Shown: positions 8,865 through 20,494, counted from the first letter of the stretch. The stretch: DNA of 43,635 bases from Amaricoccus solimangrovi (GCF_006385685.1 NZ_VFRP01000030.1:1-43635), one strand, 5' to 3'. A program made the numbers and translations. The notes: generated from the sequence alone by a model not told the origin.

Positions 8865-9767
8865 TCATACGTTTCCGCGCCGCAGAAAGGCGAGCACGGC
8901 ATCCGTGAACGGACCCGGCGCCTCCTCGGGGACCGCGTGTCCGCAGGGGAGCGCGGCGCCCGCGACGTCGAGCGCCTTCTCGCGCCAGGTCCCAAGCACG
9001 TCGTAGGACTGGCCGACGACCCCGAGCGCGCCCCAGAGCGCGAGCAGCGGCGCGGTGACGCGGGCTTCCGCGTCGGCGGCGTCGTGGACCAGGTCGATCC
9101 CGGCCGCGGCGCGATAGTCCTCGCAGATCGCGTGGATGGTCCTCGGATCACGGTAGCAGCGCAGGTACTCGGCGAAGGCCTCGGGTTCGACGGCGCCCGG
9201 CGTCGCCGACTGCCCGGCCAAGTGTCGCCGGAGGAAGTACTCCGGGTCATATCCGATCATCCGCTCGGGCAGATCGAACGGCTGGATCAGGAAGAACCAC
9301 CAGAAATAGCGGGTCGCGAAAGCCTTGTCGGTGCGCGCGTACATCGTCGCCGTCGGAGCGATATCGACGACGACGAGACGCTCGACCGCCTCCGGATGGT
9401 CGAGGGCCATCCGGTGGGCGACGCGACCTCCACGATCGTGTCCGACCACCGCGAACCGGTCGAAGCCGAGCTCCCGCATCAGCGCGACCTGATCGCGGGC
9501 CATCGCGCGTTTCGAATAGTCGAGGTTGTCTGGACCGCCGGCGGGCTTGTCGCTGTCTCCGTAGCCGCGGAGATCGGCCGCGACCACCGTGTACCCCGCC
9601 GCGACGAGCCGCGGCGCGACCTTGCGCCAGACGACGAGCGTCTGCGGATGTCCGTGCAGCAGCAGCACCGGCGGTCCCTCGCCGGCGACGGCCGCCCGGA
9701 TCGTCACCTCCCCAGCGTCGACGCGGCGGATGTCGAAACCGGGCATCAGGGCCGAGAGCGCGTCCAT
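8865..9767 (-). CDS. Alpha/beta hydrolase resembling haloacetate (fluoroacetate) dehalogenase
   Basis: 300 residues from ATG 9767, preceded by GGAG eight bases away; a GTG at 9776 is the alternative. Oxyanion-hole region LLLHGHPQT is followed by ADLRGYGDSDKP. Nucleophile Asp111 sits in GHDRGGR with Arg112 and Arg115, the carboxylate-binding pair of fluoroacetate dehalogenase. DIAPTA supplies the acid and His277 (CGHAVPEEAP) is the base; Tyr218 in CEDYRA is kept. Against the Rhodopseudomonas palustris enzyme as I remember it, the halide-pocket His before Trp is a Trp here (WW, 156-157). It could be a dehalogenase with altered halide binding, or an epoxide hydrolase or esterase. Its gene starts 22 bases after the tRNA-Sec 3' end, on the same strand. 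Confidence 0.82.
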   Translation of the reverse strand: MDALSALMPGFDIRRVDAGEVTIRAAVAGEGPPVLLLHGHPQTLVVWRKVAPRLVAAGYTVVAADLRGYGDSDKPAGGPDNLDYSKRAMARDQVALMRELGFDRFAVVGHDRGGRVAHRMALDHPEAVERLVVVDIAPTATMYARTDKAFATRYFWWFFLIQPFDLPERMIGYDPEYFLRRHLAGQSATPGAVEPEAFAEYLRCYRDPRTIHAICEDYRAAAGIDLVHDAADAEARVTAPLLALWGALGVVGQSYDVLGTWREKALDVAGAALPCGHAVPEEAPGPFTDAVLAFLRRGNV

Positions 9768-9789
9768 GGCGGTCACTCCGGGACATGGG

Positions 9790-9883
9790 TGGCGGAAGAG
9801 GAAGGAGTCGAACCTACCGGAGACGCGAGGCGCCTCCCACCGGATTTGAAGTCCGGGCGCCCCACCGGGGACGTTGCTCTTCC
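9790..9883 (-). tRNA. selC: tRNA-Sec (anticodon TCA)
   Basis: The minus strand starts GGAAGAGC and ends CTCTTCCGCCA, giving a paired acceptor stem, discriminator G and encoded CCA; 94 bases in all. The anticodon arm is CCGGA, loop CTTCAAA, TCCGG, so the anticodon is TCA, which reads UGA. A long variable arm (7-bp stem with one G-T pair, 5-base loop) and the TTCGACT T-loop match bacterial tRNA-Sec such as E. coli selC. One T-stem pair is mismatched. The selA, selB and selD genes are all within 17 kb. Confidence 0.95.
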
Positions 9884-10064
9884 GGGAACGAGCGGTAGCG
9901 CGAGGGTGTCCGCGCTGTCAACGCGGCCAGCGGCGCCGCGGGCTGGGTTATCACAGAGTTCGAGCGCCCCTTCACGAAGCCGATGCGGCGGGACGCGGGC
10001 CTAGCCTCTATTGATCCTGCCAAGGCGCCCAAGGGGGCGCGGGTGAGATCGGGGAGGCAAGAGG

Positions 10065-10958
10065 ATGCGGAATTTCGATGTCGTCGTGATCGGTCAGGGC
10101 TACGCGGGGCTGATGGCCGCCAGGCTCGCCGCCGAGCGGGGCCTCAGCACCGCCAATGTCGAGGCGATGTTCGCGGGCGGGCTGGTGATGAGCATCAACG
10201 AACTCGAGCCTTCGCCCGATGCCGGCGCGGAGGGCGGCGGCGATCTGACCAGCACGATCGCGATGGAGAACATGGATCGCGGCATCGAGACCATATCGAG
10301 CCCGGTCGCCGCCGTCGAGCGGAACGGGACCGGCTGGAAGGTTCGCACCGACGAGGGCGAGCTGGGCGCGAAGAACGTCATCGTGGCCTCGGGGGCGCGC
10401 CTGCGCAAGCTCGGCGTGCCGGGCGAGGAGGAATTCTTCGGCCGCGGCGTCTCGGAATGCGCCGATTGCGACGGCCCGATGTATGGCGGCGCCACCTGCG
10501 TCGTGGTCGGAGGCGGGGATTCCGCGTTTCAGGAAGCCCTCGCGCTCACCCATTACGCCGAGAGCGTGAAGATCCTGCTGCGCGGGGCGGCGCCCCGGGC
10601 GCGCACCGACCTCGTGGAGCGCGTGGCCCGGGAGCCGAAGATCAGCGTGATCACCGGCACGGAGGTCCGCGAGGTCGTCGGTGATGCGAGCGGCGTGACG
10701 GGCGTGCGGGTCGCGAACGGGTTGGGCGAGGAGACGCTACCCTGCGCCGGTGTCTTCGTGTTCGTCGGCCTCGACCCGGTCAGCGGATTCCTTCCAGGAG
10801 AGGTCGAGCGCGACGCGAGCGGCGCCGTGCTCGCGGACGCGGCTGGCCGCGCCACCCTGCCCGGGCTCTTCGCCATCGGCGCCGTCCGGGCGGGCTTCGG
10901 CGGCCTCCTGACCGACGCGGCCGATGACGCCGCCCGCGCCGTGGCCGGGATCGCATGA
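10065..10958 (+). CDS. Thioredoxin reductase-like FAD/NAD(P)-dependent oxidoreductase with CADC motif
   Basis: 297 residues, slightly short for TrxB. The FAD fold is VVVIGQGYAGLMAAR (6-20) and the NAD(P) fold CVVVGGGDSAFQEA (145-158). Between them is ECADCDG with a redox pair Cys132/Cys135, equivalent to CATC in TrxB. The C-terminal flavin motif reads GLFAIGAVRAG where TrxB normally has GD, so the flavin-binding Asp is replaced. GGGGAGG precedes ATG 10065. It is divergent from selC and followed closely by an MFS exporter gene. A second, more standard TrxB is encoded at 15.5 kb, so this may serve a dedicated partner such as the island's selenoprotein; that is inference. Confidence 0.85.
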   Translation: MRNFDVVVIGQGYAGLMAARLAAERGLSTANVEAMFAGGLVMSINELEPSPDAGAEGGGDLTSTIAMENMDRGIETISSPVAAVERNGTGWKVRTDEGELGAKNVIVASGARLRKLGVPGEEEFFGRGVSECADCDGPMYGGATCVVVGGGDSAFQEALALTHYAESVKILLRGAAPRARTDLVERVAREPKISVITGTEVREVVGDASGVTGVRVANGLGEETLPCAGVFVFVGLDPVSGFLPGEVERDASGAVLADAAGRATLPGLFAIGAVRAGFGGLLTDAADDAARAVAGIA

Positions 10959-10980
10959 CCTCGCAGGGAAGCTCCGTGAC

Positions 10981-12597
10981 GTGACCGACGCCGTCTCGCC
11001 GCTCGCGCCGTTCCGCAACCGGCTCTATCTCGCCTACTGGCTCACCGGCCTGATGGCGAATTTCGGCTGGCTGATCCAGATGGTCGGGGCATCGTGGCTC
11101 ATGACCTCGATCGGCGGATCGCCGGAGATGGTGGCGCTCGTCCAGACCAGCGTGGCGCTTCCGACGATGCTCTTCTCGCTCGCCGCGGGCGCGATGGCCG
11201 ACAACTTCGGCCGGCGGACGATGATCCTCGTATCGCAGTCCTTCCTGCTGGTGATCTCGTCGGTGCTCGCCTTCCTGTCCTGGGCGGGATGGGTCAATCC
11301 GTGGATGCTGCTCTGCTTCACCTTCCTGATCGGCAGCGGCAAGGCGCTGAACAATCCGGCCTGGCAGACCTACGTCACCGAGTTCATGCCGCGCGAAGAC
11401 CTGCCGGAGGCGATCGCCGCGAACAGCGTCGGCTTCAACCTCGCGCGCAGCGTCGGGCCGGCCATCGGGGGCGCGATCGTCGCCTCCGTCGGCGCCTTCG
11501 CCGCCTTCGCGGTCAACGCGGTCAGCAACATCGGCATGATCGTCGTGATGCTGGGCCGCGGGACAACCGCCTCCGCGTCCGATCTGCCGCCGGAGCGGGT
11601 CGGCAGCGCCATGCTCGCGGGCATCCGCTACGTCGCCATGTCGCCGCATCTGCTCGTCGTCATGGTCCGCGGCGCGGTCTTCAACTTCGCCGCGATCTCG
11701 GTCATGGCGCTGCTGCCGCTCGTCGCCCGCGATCTGGTCGAGGGCGGCCCCCGCACCTACGGCATCCTGCTCGGCGGCTTCGGGGTTGGGGCGGTGATCG
11801 GCGCCCTCGCCGGGGCGCGTCTGCGCCACATGATGTCGCTCGAATGGCTGGTCAGGACCGGATTTCTCGCCTTCGCCGTGGCGGTGGCGGTGATCGCGAC
11901 GAGCAGCGTCGCGCCGCTCAGCATCCTGGCGTCGGCCTGTGCCGGGGCGAGCTGGTTGCTGACGCTCTCGACGTTCAACACGACGGTGCAGATGACCTCG
12001 CCGCGCTGGGTCGTGAGCCGGGCGCACGCGCTTTACCAGGCCGCCTCCTTCGGCGGGAACGCGCTCGGAAGCTGGGTCTGGGGAATGCTCGCCGCGAGCT
12101 ACGGGATACCGACGTCGCTCCTCGCCGCGGCGGCGGTCCTCGTCTTCGGCGCGGGCCTCGGCCTAGGGCTTCGCCTGCGCGAACTCGGACCGCTCGGCCT
12201 CGATCCGTCGGGCCGCTGGGTCGCGCCAAGGGGCGCGGCGGACCTGCGGCCGCGCAGCGGGCCGATCCTGACCTCCATCGAGTACCGGATCGCGCCGGAG
12301 GACATCGACGCCTTTCTTCGGATCATGGCCGAGCGGCGGCGCAGCCGGGCGCGGGATGGCGCGCGCGCCTGGAGCCTCGCGCGTGACATGGACGATTCCG
12401 AGATCTGGACCGAGCGCTACCAGACACCGACCTGGCTCGACACCCAGCGGTTCCACAGCCGCCGCACGCAGGCGGACGCGGAGCTTTCGGACAGGCTCAA
12501 GGCGCTGCACGGCGGGCAGGCGCCGACGATCCGTCACGAGATCGAGCGCCAGCCCGGCAGGCCGGCGCCCGACTGGACCGGCCTCGCCGACCACTGA
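10981..12597 (+). CDS. MFS exporter, EntS/MFS_3 type, with C-terminal soluble domain
   Basis: About 538 residues from GTG 10981; the frame is open back to 10924, overlapping the previous gene, so the start is uncertain. Residues 1-400 form the membrane part with many hydrophobic helices and the MFS loop motif GAMADNFGRRT. From about 420 a soluble tail follows (SIEYRIAPEDIDAFLRIM, then W-x-LARDMDD), a ferredoxin-like monooxygenase-type domain that is usual at the end of MFS_3 proteins. Probably an efflux pump; the substrate is unknown. It lies tightly downstream of the thioredoxin-reductase-like gene and is convergent with the hydratase/dehydrogenase gene, with only 15 bases between stops. Confidence 0.85.
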   Translation: MTDAVSPLAPFRNRLYLAYWLTGLMANFGWLIQMVGASWLMTSIGGSPEMVALVQTSVALPTMLFSLAAGAMADNFGRRTMILVSQSFLLVISSVLAFLSWAGWVNPWMLLCFTFLIGSGKALNNPAWQTYVTEFMPREDLPEAIAANSVGFNLARSVGPAIGGAIVASVGAFAAFAVNAVSNIGMIVVMLGRGTTASASDLPPERVGSAMLAGIRYVAMSPHLLVVMVRGAVFNFAAISVMALLPLVARDLVEGGPRTYGILLGGFGVGAVIGALAGARLRHMMSLEWLVRTGFLAFAVAVAVIATSSVAPLSILASACAGASWLLTLSTFNTTVQMTSPRWVVSRAHALYQAASFGGNALGSWVWGMLAASYGIPTSLLAAAAVLVFGAGLGLGLRLRELGPLGLDPSGRWVAPRGAADLRPRSGPILTSIEYRIAPEDIDAFLRIMAERRRSRARDGARAWSLARDMDDSEIWTERYQTPTWLDTQRFHSRRTQADAELSDRLKALHGGQAPTIRHEIERQPGRPAPDWTGLADH

Positions 12598-12612
12598 TCC
12601 GCGGGGGACGCC

Positions 12613-14658
12613 TCAGACGGGCTCCGCGGCGAAGATCGCAGCCAGATCGCCGCGCTGGAAGCCGGCCCCGCTCGCCTCCTCGAGCCGGTCGAGATTGCGG
12701 GCGACCATGGCAGCGCCGCGCTCGGTCGCCCAGAACACCGGACCCCCTTCCCATTTCGGGAAGCCGTAGCCGTTGGTCAGCACCACGTCGACGTCGCTGG
12801 CGCGCGGGGCGACGCCCTCGCCGAGCAGCAGGCATGCCTCGTTCACCATCGCGAGCAGCGCGCGCTCGACGATCTCCTCGGCCGCGATCGCCCGGGGCAC
12901 GATGCCCTTCTCCGCCCGCGCGGCGTCGATGATCGCCACCGTGGCGGGATCCGGCTGGCGCTTGCCGTCCTCGTAGCGGTAATAGCCTGCGCCGGTCTTC
13001 CGGCCGAGGCGCCCGGCCTCGCAGAGCCGGTCGGGGATCGTCACGTAACGGTGCGACGGATCGCGGCTCGCCGCGGTGCTCTGGCGCATGCGCCAGGCGA
13101 TGTCGAGGCCCGACATGTCCCCGACCGCGAACGGGCCCATAGCGAAGCCGAAGCCCTCGAGCGCGGCGTCGACCTCGGCCGGCGAGGCGCCCTCCTCGAG
13201 CAGGAACTCGCACTGGCGGCGGTAGGCCGCGTAGATCCGGTTGCCGATGAAGCCGAAGGCGTTCCCCGACACCACGGAGACCTTGCCGAGCCTGCGCCCG
13301 AGCGCGAGCCCGGTCGCGAGCGTGTCCGGCGCGGTCTTCGCGCCCCGCACGACTTCGAGCAGGCGCATGACGTTCGCCGGGCTGAAGAAGTGCAGGCCGA
13401 CCACGTCCTCGGGACGGCTCGTCGCGGCGGCGATCGCGTCGAGGTCGAGATAGGAGGTGTTGGAGGCGAGCACCGCGCCTGGGCGGGCGACCGCGTCGAG
13501 ACGCTTGAAGACCTCGCGCTTCACGTCGAGGTCCTCGAAGACCGCCTCGATGACGAGATCGACCTCGCCGAGGCTGTCCCAGTCGAGCGTCGGGGTAAGC
13601 CGCCCCTCACGCGCGGCGGCCGCCTCCGCCGTCAGCGCGCCCCTGGCGACCCGCCCCGCGTAGAAGTCGCTGATCCGCGCCCGCCCGCGGTCGAGCGCGG
13701 CCGCGTCCTGCTCGACGAGCGTCACCGGCAGCCCCGCGTCGAGCGAGGAGATCGCGATTCCGGTGCCCATGGTGCCCGCGCCCAGCACGGCTACCCTCGC
13801 GAGGGGCCGCGGCTTCGCGTCAAGCCCGGGCAACTTCGCCGCCTCGCGCTCCGCGAAGAACTGGTGGCGCAGCGCCCGCGCCTCGCGCGAGGTCCGCAAT
13901 TCCTGGAACGCGGCGCGCTCGGCCGCCAGCCCCTCGTCGATCGGCGTCTCCGCCGCGACGGTGATGGCCGCGATGGCCGCGCGCACCGCCGGCCGGCCGC
14001 GGCCCGCCTTGAGCGCGGCGGCGGCGGCGGCCTCGATCGCCTCGGGGGACGCGTCGGGCACCGGCCGGTCGCGGAGCCGGTTCTTCCCGATCATGGCGCG
14101 CGCATGGGCGACGGCCGCCGCGCGCAGCTCCGCCGGCGCGACCGCGTCGATCATCCCGAGCGCCAGCGCCTCCTCGGTGCCGATCCGCGCGCCCTTGCAG
14201 ACGAGTTCGACCGCCTTCGGGATCCCGGTCAAGCGCGGCAGCCGCTGCGTGCCGCCCGCGCCCGGGATGATCCCGAGCGTGACTTCGGGGAGCCCGACCT
14301 TGGTCTCCGCGAGGGCGACGCGGGCATCGCAGCCGAGCGCGATCTCGAAGCCGCCGCCGAGCGCCGCGCCATGCAGCGCGGCGACCACCGGCTTCGCACA
14401 GGCCTCGATCGCGGCGATCACGGCCGGGTTCTGCGGATCGGCGAGCGGCTGGCCGAACTCTTTCAGGTCCGCCCCCGCGATGAAGGTGGACCCCGCGCCG
14501 ATCAGCACGACCGCGTTGACCGCGGGATCCGCAGCGGCGGCTTCGACCGCCGCGAGAATGCCGGCGCGCACGCTGAGCGAACTCGCGTTGATCGGCGGAT
14601 TGTCGATCACCACGACCGCGACGTCGCCCTCGGGTTCGACCCGCACTACGTCGGCCAC
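12613..14658 (-). CDS. Bifunctional enoyl-CoA hydratase / 3-hydroxyacyl-CoA dehydrogenase (FadJ/FadB-alpha like)
   Basis: 681 residues. The N-terminal crotonase domain (1-190) has the oxyanion-hole segments FIAGADLKEF and HGAALGGGFEIALG and the catalytic Glu region LPEVTLGIIPGAGGTQRLPRL. A Rossmann fold begins at VAVLGAGTMGTGIA (about 290) and the dehydrogenase domain has HFFSPANVMRLLEVV with the catalytic His, and SGNAFGFIGNRI. It catalyses two successive beta-oxidation steps in the cytoplasm. The GTG start at 14658 follows GGGAGC, three bases after the preceding hydratase stop. Length and order match the short FadJ-type proteins common in alphaproteobacteria. Last gene of the lactonase-selA-thiolase-trxB-hydratase series. 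Confidence 0.93.
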   Translation of the reverse strand: MADVVRVEPEGDVAVVVIDNPPINASSLSVRAGILAAVEAAAADPAVNAVVLIGAGSTFIAGADLKEFGQPLADPQNPAVIAAIEACAKPVVAALHGAALGGGFEIALGCDARVALAETKVGLPEVTLGIIPGAGGTQRLPRLTGIPKAVELVCKGARIGTEEALALGMIDAVAPAELRAAAVAHARAMIGKNRLRDRPVPDASPEAIEAAAAAALKAGRGRPAVRAAIAAITVAAETPIDEGLAAERAAFQELRTSREARALRHQFFAEREAAKLPGLDAKPRPLARVAVLGAGTMGTGIAISSLDAGLPVTLVEQDAAALDRGRARISDFYAGRVARGALTAEAAAAREGRLTPTLDWDSLGEVDLVIEAVFEDLDVKREVFKRLDAVARPGAVLASNTSYLDLDAIAAATSRPEDVVGLHFFSPANVMRLLEVVRGAKTAPDTLATGLALGRRLGKVSVVSGNAFGFIGNRIYAAYRRQCEFLLEEGASPAEVDAALEGFGFAMGPFAVGDMSGLDIAWRMRQSTAASRDPSHRYVTIPDRLCEAGRLGRKTGAGYYRYEDGKRQPDPATVAIIDAARAEKGIVPRAIAAEEIVERALLAMVNEACLLLGEGVAPRASDVDVVLTNGYGFPKWEGGPVFWATERGAAMVARNLDRLEEASGAGFQRGDLAAIFAAEPV

Positions 14659-14661
14659 CCC

Positions 14662-15462
14662 TTATGCTCCCGCCTTGGCGCGCCGGGCCTCCGCGGCCGC
14701 GGCGAAGGCGCGGACCGAGGCCTGGTGCTCCTCGCTCGTGTAGCATATGCCCTGCGCGGCGCTGCCCTTGGCGAAGACGTCCTCGAGGCTCAGTTCGAAG
14801 CTTTGGTCGAGGATGGATTTTCCGAGCGCGAGCGCGGTCGGCGAATTCGCCGCGATCTCGGCGGCGAAGGCCCGCGCCTCCGCAACGTGGTCGTCGCAGA
14901 GGCGATCGGCGATCCCGAGCGAGACCGCCTCATCGGCGGCGACCTGGCGCCCGGTGAAGATCAGTTCCTTCGCCTTCGCGAGCCCGATCCGCCGCGGCAG
15001 GAAGTACATGCCGCCGCCGTCCGGGATCAGCCCGCGCTTGATGTAGCCCCAGGAGAAGGCCGCGTCCTTCGCGGCGAAGACGAAGTCGCAGGCGAGCGCC
15101 GTGTCGGCGCCGAGGCCGGCGGCCGGGCCATGGACCGCGGCGATGGTCGGGACCGAGAGCGTGTGCAGCAGGACCTGCGCGTGATGCACCTGCTGCTGGC
15201 GCCGCCAGCCGGCGAAGCCGACGGTGCCGAGCGGCTCGCGCAGCCGCTTCTCCATCCCGGCGACGTCGCCGCCGGCGCAGAAGCTCTTGCCGCGACCCGC
15301 GAGGACGAGCGCGCGCACGCACCCGTCGCGGGCGACGCGCTCGAGCCCGTGCACCAGATCGGCGCGCAGGGCGTCGTTCAGCGCGTTGCGCTTGTCGGGG
15401 CGGTTGAGGAACAGGGTGGCGACGCCATCCGCGATCTCGAGTTCGACCAGTCCGCTTTCCAT
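14662..15462 (-). CDS. Enoyl-CoA hydratase/isomerase family protein
   Basis: 266 residues, usual crotonase length. The oxyanion-hole loops are AGRGKSFCAGGDVAGM (about 55-70) and VHGPAAGLGADTALACD (about 105-121). The second catalytic region has WGYIKRGLIPDGGG: an Asp takes the place of the second Glu of true hydratases, so isomerase or other crotonase chemistry is possible. Start ATG 15462 has AAGGAG seven bases ahead and lies 10 bases after the trxB stop, so they are co-transcribed. It feeds the dehydrogenase encoded next. Confidence 0.88.
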   Translation of the reverse strand: MESGLVELEIADGVATLFLNRPDKRNALNDALRADLVHGLERVARDGCVRALVLAGRGKSFCAGGDVAGMEKRLREPLGTVGFAGWRRQQQVHHAQVLLHTLSVPTIAAVHGPAAGLGADTALACDFVFAAKDAAFSWGYIKRGLIPDGGGMYFLPRRIGLAKAKELIFTGRQVAADEAVSLGIADRLCDDHVAEARAFAAEIAANSPTALALGKSILDQSFELSLEDVFAKGSAAQGICYTSEEHQASVRAFAAAAEARRAKAGA

Positions 15463-15472
15463 GGCAGGCTCC

Positions 15473-16489
<1,017 letters not shown>

Positions 16490-16553
16490 TTAATCCGCGG
16501 CGGCGAAGCCGCAATTTCCGGTTCGTGGCGCGGCGCTGCCTTCGCGTGATGGG

Positions 16554-17752
<1,199 letters not shown>

Positions 17753-17756
<4 letters not shown>

Positions 17757-19156
17757 GACAGGTCGACCTCCGGGAAGATAGTGGTGAGTTCGAGAAGCTG
17801 GGCGCGGAAAGCCTCCGCGTCGTCGAGGCAGCGCAGATCCAGCACGACCGCGTCGCGTTCGATCCGCCCGATCACGGGGATCGGCAGCCGGCGCAGCGCG
17901 CTCGCCAGACGCTCGGCGCGGCCGCCTGGCGCGGGAGCACGGAGCGCGACGCTCTCGAAGGTTTCGAGCGGCAGCGCGCCCGAGCCGACCTGCGCCTCGG
18001 TGTCGACGACCGCGACCTCGGCGCCGAGCGCGGCGGCGAGGCTCGGCCGCAGGTCCTCGGCGAGGGCGCGGAGCTCCGCGACCGTCCGCGCGAAGGTCCG
18101 GATCGTCGGCAGTGTCTCGGCGAGCCGCTCGGTATGGCGGTAAAGGCGCAGGGTCGCTTCCAGCGCGGCGAGGCGCACCTTGTCGAGCCGCAGCGCGCGC
18201 TTGAGCGGGTGGGCGGCGCAGGCCCGGACCAGATCGCGGCGGCCGGCGATGAACCCCGCCTGCGGCCCACCGAGCAGCTTGTCGCCGGAGAAGGTGACGA
18301 GATCCGCGCCGTCGGCCAGCGCCTCCTGAACCGTGCGCTCGCGCGCGACGCCCCAGCGCGAGAGATCCACGAGCACGCCGGAGCCGAGGTCGTCGACGAG
18401 CGGGAGCCCCGCGTTCCGTGCGATCGCCGCGAGCTCGGCCCCCGCGACCTCGGTGGTGAAGCCCATGACGCGGTAGTTCGAGGTGTGGACCTTCAGGATC
18501 AGCGCCGTTTCCGGTCCGATCGCGGCCCGGTAATCGCGCGGATGGGTCCGGTTGGTGGTGCCGACCTCGCGCAGCCGCGTGCCCGCGCTCGCCATCACGT
18601 CCGGCATCCGGAACGAGCCGCCGATCTCGATCAGCTCGCCGCGCGAGACGATGGTCTCGCGTCCCTGGGCGAGCGCGGCGAGCACGAGCAGCACGGCGGA
18701 GGCGTTGTTGTTGACGACGCAGGCGTCCTCGGCCCCAGTGATCTCGGCGACCAGCCGCTGCGCCGGCTCGTCGCGCTGGCCGCGCCGGCCGGCATCGAGA
18801 TCGTATTCGAGCGACAGCGGGTGGCGCATGGCCGTGGTGGCCGCCTCGACCGCCGCCTCGGCGTAGAGCGCCCGCCCGAGATTGGTGTGGAGCACCGTGC
18901 CCGTCAGGTTGAAGACGCGGCGCGCCCCGGACCGCTCGGCCCCGGCGAGCGCCGCGCCCGCGGCCTCCGCGACGAAGAGGCCGGCATCGACGCGCGCCGG
19001 TCCGGGCTCGCCGCCCCGCAGCCGCAGGCGCAGCGCGTCGAGCTCGGTCCGGATCGCGCGGCGCGTCGCCGCCTGGCCGTGGCGCGCGATGAGCGACTGG
19101 CCCGTCGGCGTGCGCAGCGCCTCGTCGACGGAGGGAAGCGTGCGAAGGTCAGACAC
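17753..19156 (-). CDS. selA: L-seryl-tRNA(Sec) selenium transferase
   Basis: 467 residues, matching bacterial SelA. This PLP enzyme converts Ser-tRNA-Sec to Sec-tRNA-Sec using selenophosphate. Visible landmarks are the N-terminal LPSVDEAL and TGTVLHTNLGRALYAEAA, VVNNNASAVLLVL, and the PLP lysine Lys293 in SGDKLLGGPQAG. It overlaps both neighbours: its start lies inside the end of the lactonase gene (8 bases), and its stop overlaps the thiolase start. Bacterial selA usually precedes selB; here selB is 2.6 kb away on the same strand with two genes between. Placement between a lactonase and a thiolase ties Sec synthesis to the catabolic operon. Confidence 0.97.
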
Positions 19157-20339
19157 CGGAGGCTCCTCCCTTCCCGGTATTCGCCGCCACGGCGAAGGTC
19201 AGGCAGCCCGGCGCGGGATGCGGGTAGCTTCGGCCCTCGCCGCGCAGCAGGCCGTCCGCCCCGAGGGGGAACACGCGCACCTCCCGGCTGGTGACCGCGG
19301 CGACGAGGAAGTGACGGCCATCGGGCGAAATGGCCGCGCCCCTGGCGTTGCCGACGCCGAGCGGCTGGGTGGCGAGCGGGCGCAGGGTCCCGTCCTCGGC
19401 GACGGCGTGGATGGCCACGACCTCCGCGCCCCGGACGAGGGTGTAGAGGAAGCGCCCGTCGGGGTGGAGGATCAGGTCGGACTGCATCCCCTCCGCGTGC
19501 TCCGGGAGCCGCGTTTCCTGGACGAGATCCAGAGCGTCGTCGCCCACCCGGTAGAGGTGGAGGATCGGGGCGGTCTCGAAATTGACGTAGAGAAGCGGTC
19601 GCGCGGGATGGAACACGCAATAGCGCGGCGAACTGCCCGGTGGCGCGGGCAGGCTCGCCTTCCGCTCGAGCGCGCCGGCCGCGCGGTCGATGCCGAAAAG
19701 GTGGAGTCGGTCGGCCCCCTTGTCGCAGACCACGAACAGATCCCGGTCGGGAGCGCGCACGACCGAATGGAGCTGCGGGTGGGTCTGCGCCGGAAGCGCG
19801 CCATGCCCCTCGTGGCGGAACAGGTCAGAGGGAGGCTCGATGGCGCCGGCCCCGTCGAGCGGGAAAAGGACCGTCGCCGCTTCGTCATAGTCGAGCACGA
19901 CGCGGAAGCGGCCATCGTCGCCGCGCTCGGCGCGGGTCACCGGCGTATGGCCGGTGTGATTGGCGAGCAGAAGATAGTCGCCCTCCGCCGAAAGGGCGGT
20001 GTAGGCGGGCAGCGTGCCGAAGCTCGGCTGTCGCGACGCTTCGGAAATCCCGCCCGAGTCCATGTCCAGGTGGAAGGCGATGACCTGTCCCCCGCCTCCG
20101 AGATGGTGGCCGGGCAGCGTCAATGCCTCGTGGACGACGTAGAGCAGGTGGCGTTCGGCGTCCCAGGTGATCGCGCCGACGCTGACTTCCCCGGCCGCCG
20201 CGCCGATCGGCTCCAGCTCGCCGGTGTCCGGGTCGAAGCGGTGAATGTCGAGCCCGTGGCGGCCCGGAGAAGCCTTCTCCCAGGAAGAAGGACCCTTGCG
20301 CCGGTTGCCGACGCACAGCAATGGCTGTGAAATCCCCAT
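19149..20339 (-). CDS. Lactonase family beta-propeller protein (6-phosphogluconolactonase Pgl-like)
   Basis: 396 residues from ATG 20339, preceded by TAGGGA; a longer TTG-initiated form from 20396 would run through the operator and is unlikely. Repeated blade motifs typical of the seven-bladed lactonase fold are visible, such as YTALSAEGDYLLLANH, HSVVRAPDRDLFVVCDKGADRLHLF, LILHPDGRFLYTLVRG and AAISPDGRHFLVAAV. Family members hydrolyse sugar lactones or muconolactone-type esters, but many have no known role. No signal peptide. First gene of the lactonase-selA-thiolase operon, just behind the shared operator and divergent from the LysR gene. Confidence 0.85.
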   Translation of the reverse strand: MGISQPLLCVGNRRKGPSSWEKASPGRHGLDIHRFDPDTGELEPIGAAAGEVSVGAITWDAERHLLYVVHEALTLPGHHLGGGGQVIAFHLDMDSGGISEASRQPSFGTLPAYTALSAEGDYLLLANHTGHTPVTRAERGDDGRFRVVLDYDEAATVLFPLDGAGAIEPPSDLFRHEGHGALPAQTHPQLHSVVRAPDRDLFVVCDKGADRLHLFGIDRAAGALERKASLPAPPGSSPRYCVFHPARPLLYVNFETAPILHLYRVGDDALDLVQETRLPEHAEGMQSDLILHPDGRFLYTLVRGAEVVAIHAVAEDGTLRPLATQPLGVGNARGAAISPDGRHFLVAAVTSREVRVFPLGADGLLRGEGRSYPHPAPGCLTFAVAANTGKGGASGV

Positions 20340-20385
20340 GCGCGTCCCTACCCTGTCCGCTGACTTGCTGTCAGCGCTTGCAATT

Positions 20386-20397
20386 TTGTTAGACAAT
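20386..20397. promoter_or_regulatory. Second copy of the palindromic operator (lactonase-selA promoter region)
   Basis: TTGTTAGACAAT is the exact reverse complement of bases 7259-7270. It sits 47 bases upstream of the lactonase start and about 100 upstream of the divergent LysR start. A weaker copy, TTGTTCAACAT (20399-20409), follows directly. The core fits the FadR-type consensus TNGTNNNACNA. No convincing -10/-35 pair could be assigned by eye. Confidence 0.6.
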
Positions 20398-20494
20398 CTT
20401 GTTCAACATGTCGAGCGAAAAACCCACCCGGCGAGGAGGTCTTCGAATTGACAGCGTATTCCCTGTCCGTCAGATCTCCTCTCGGGGGAGGCCA

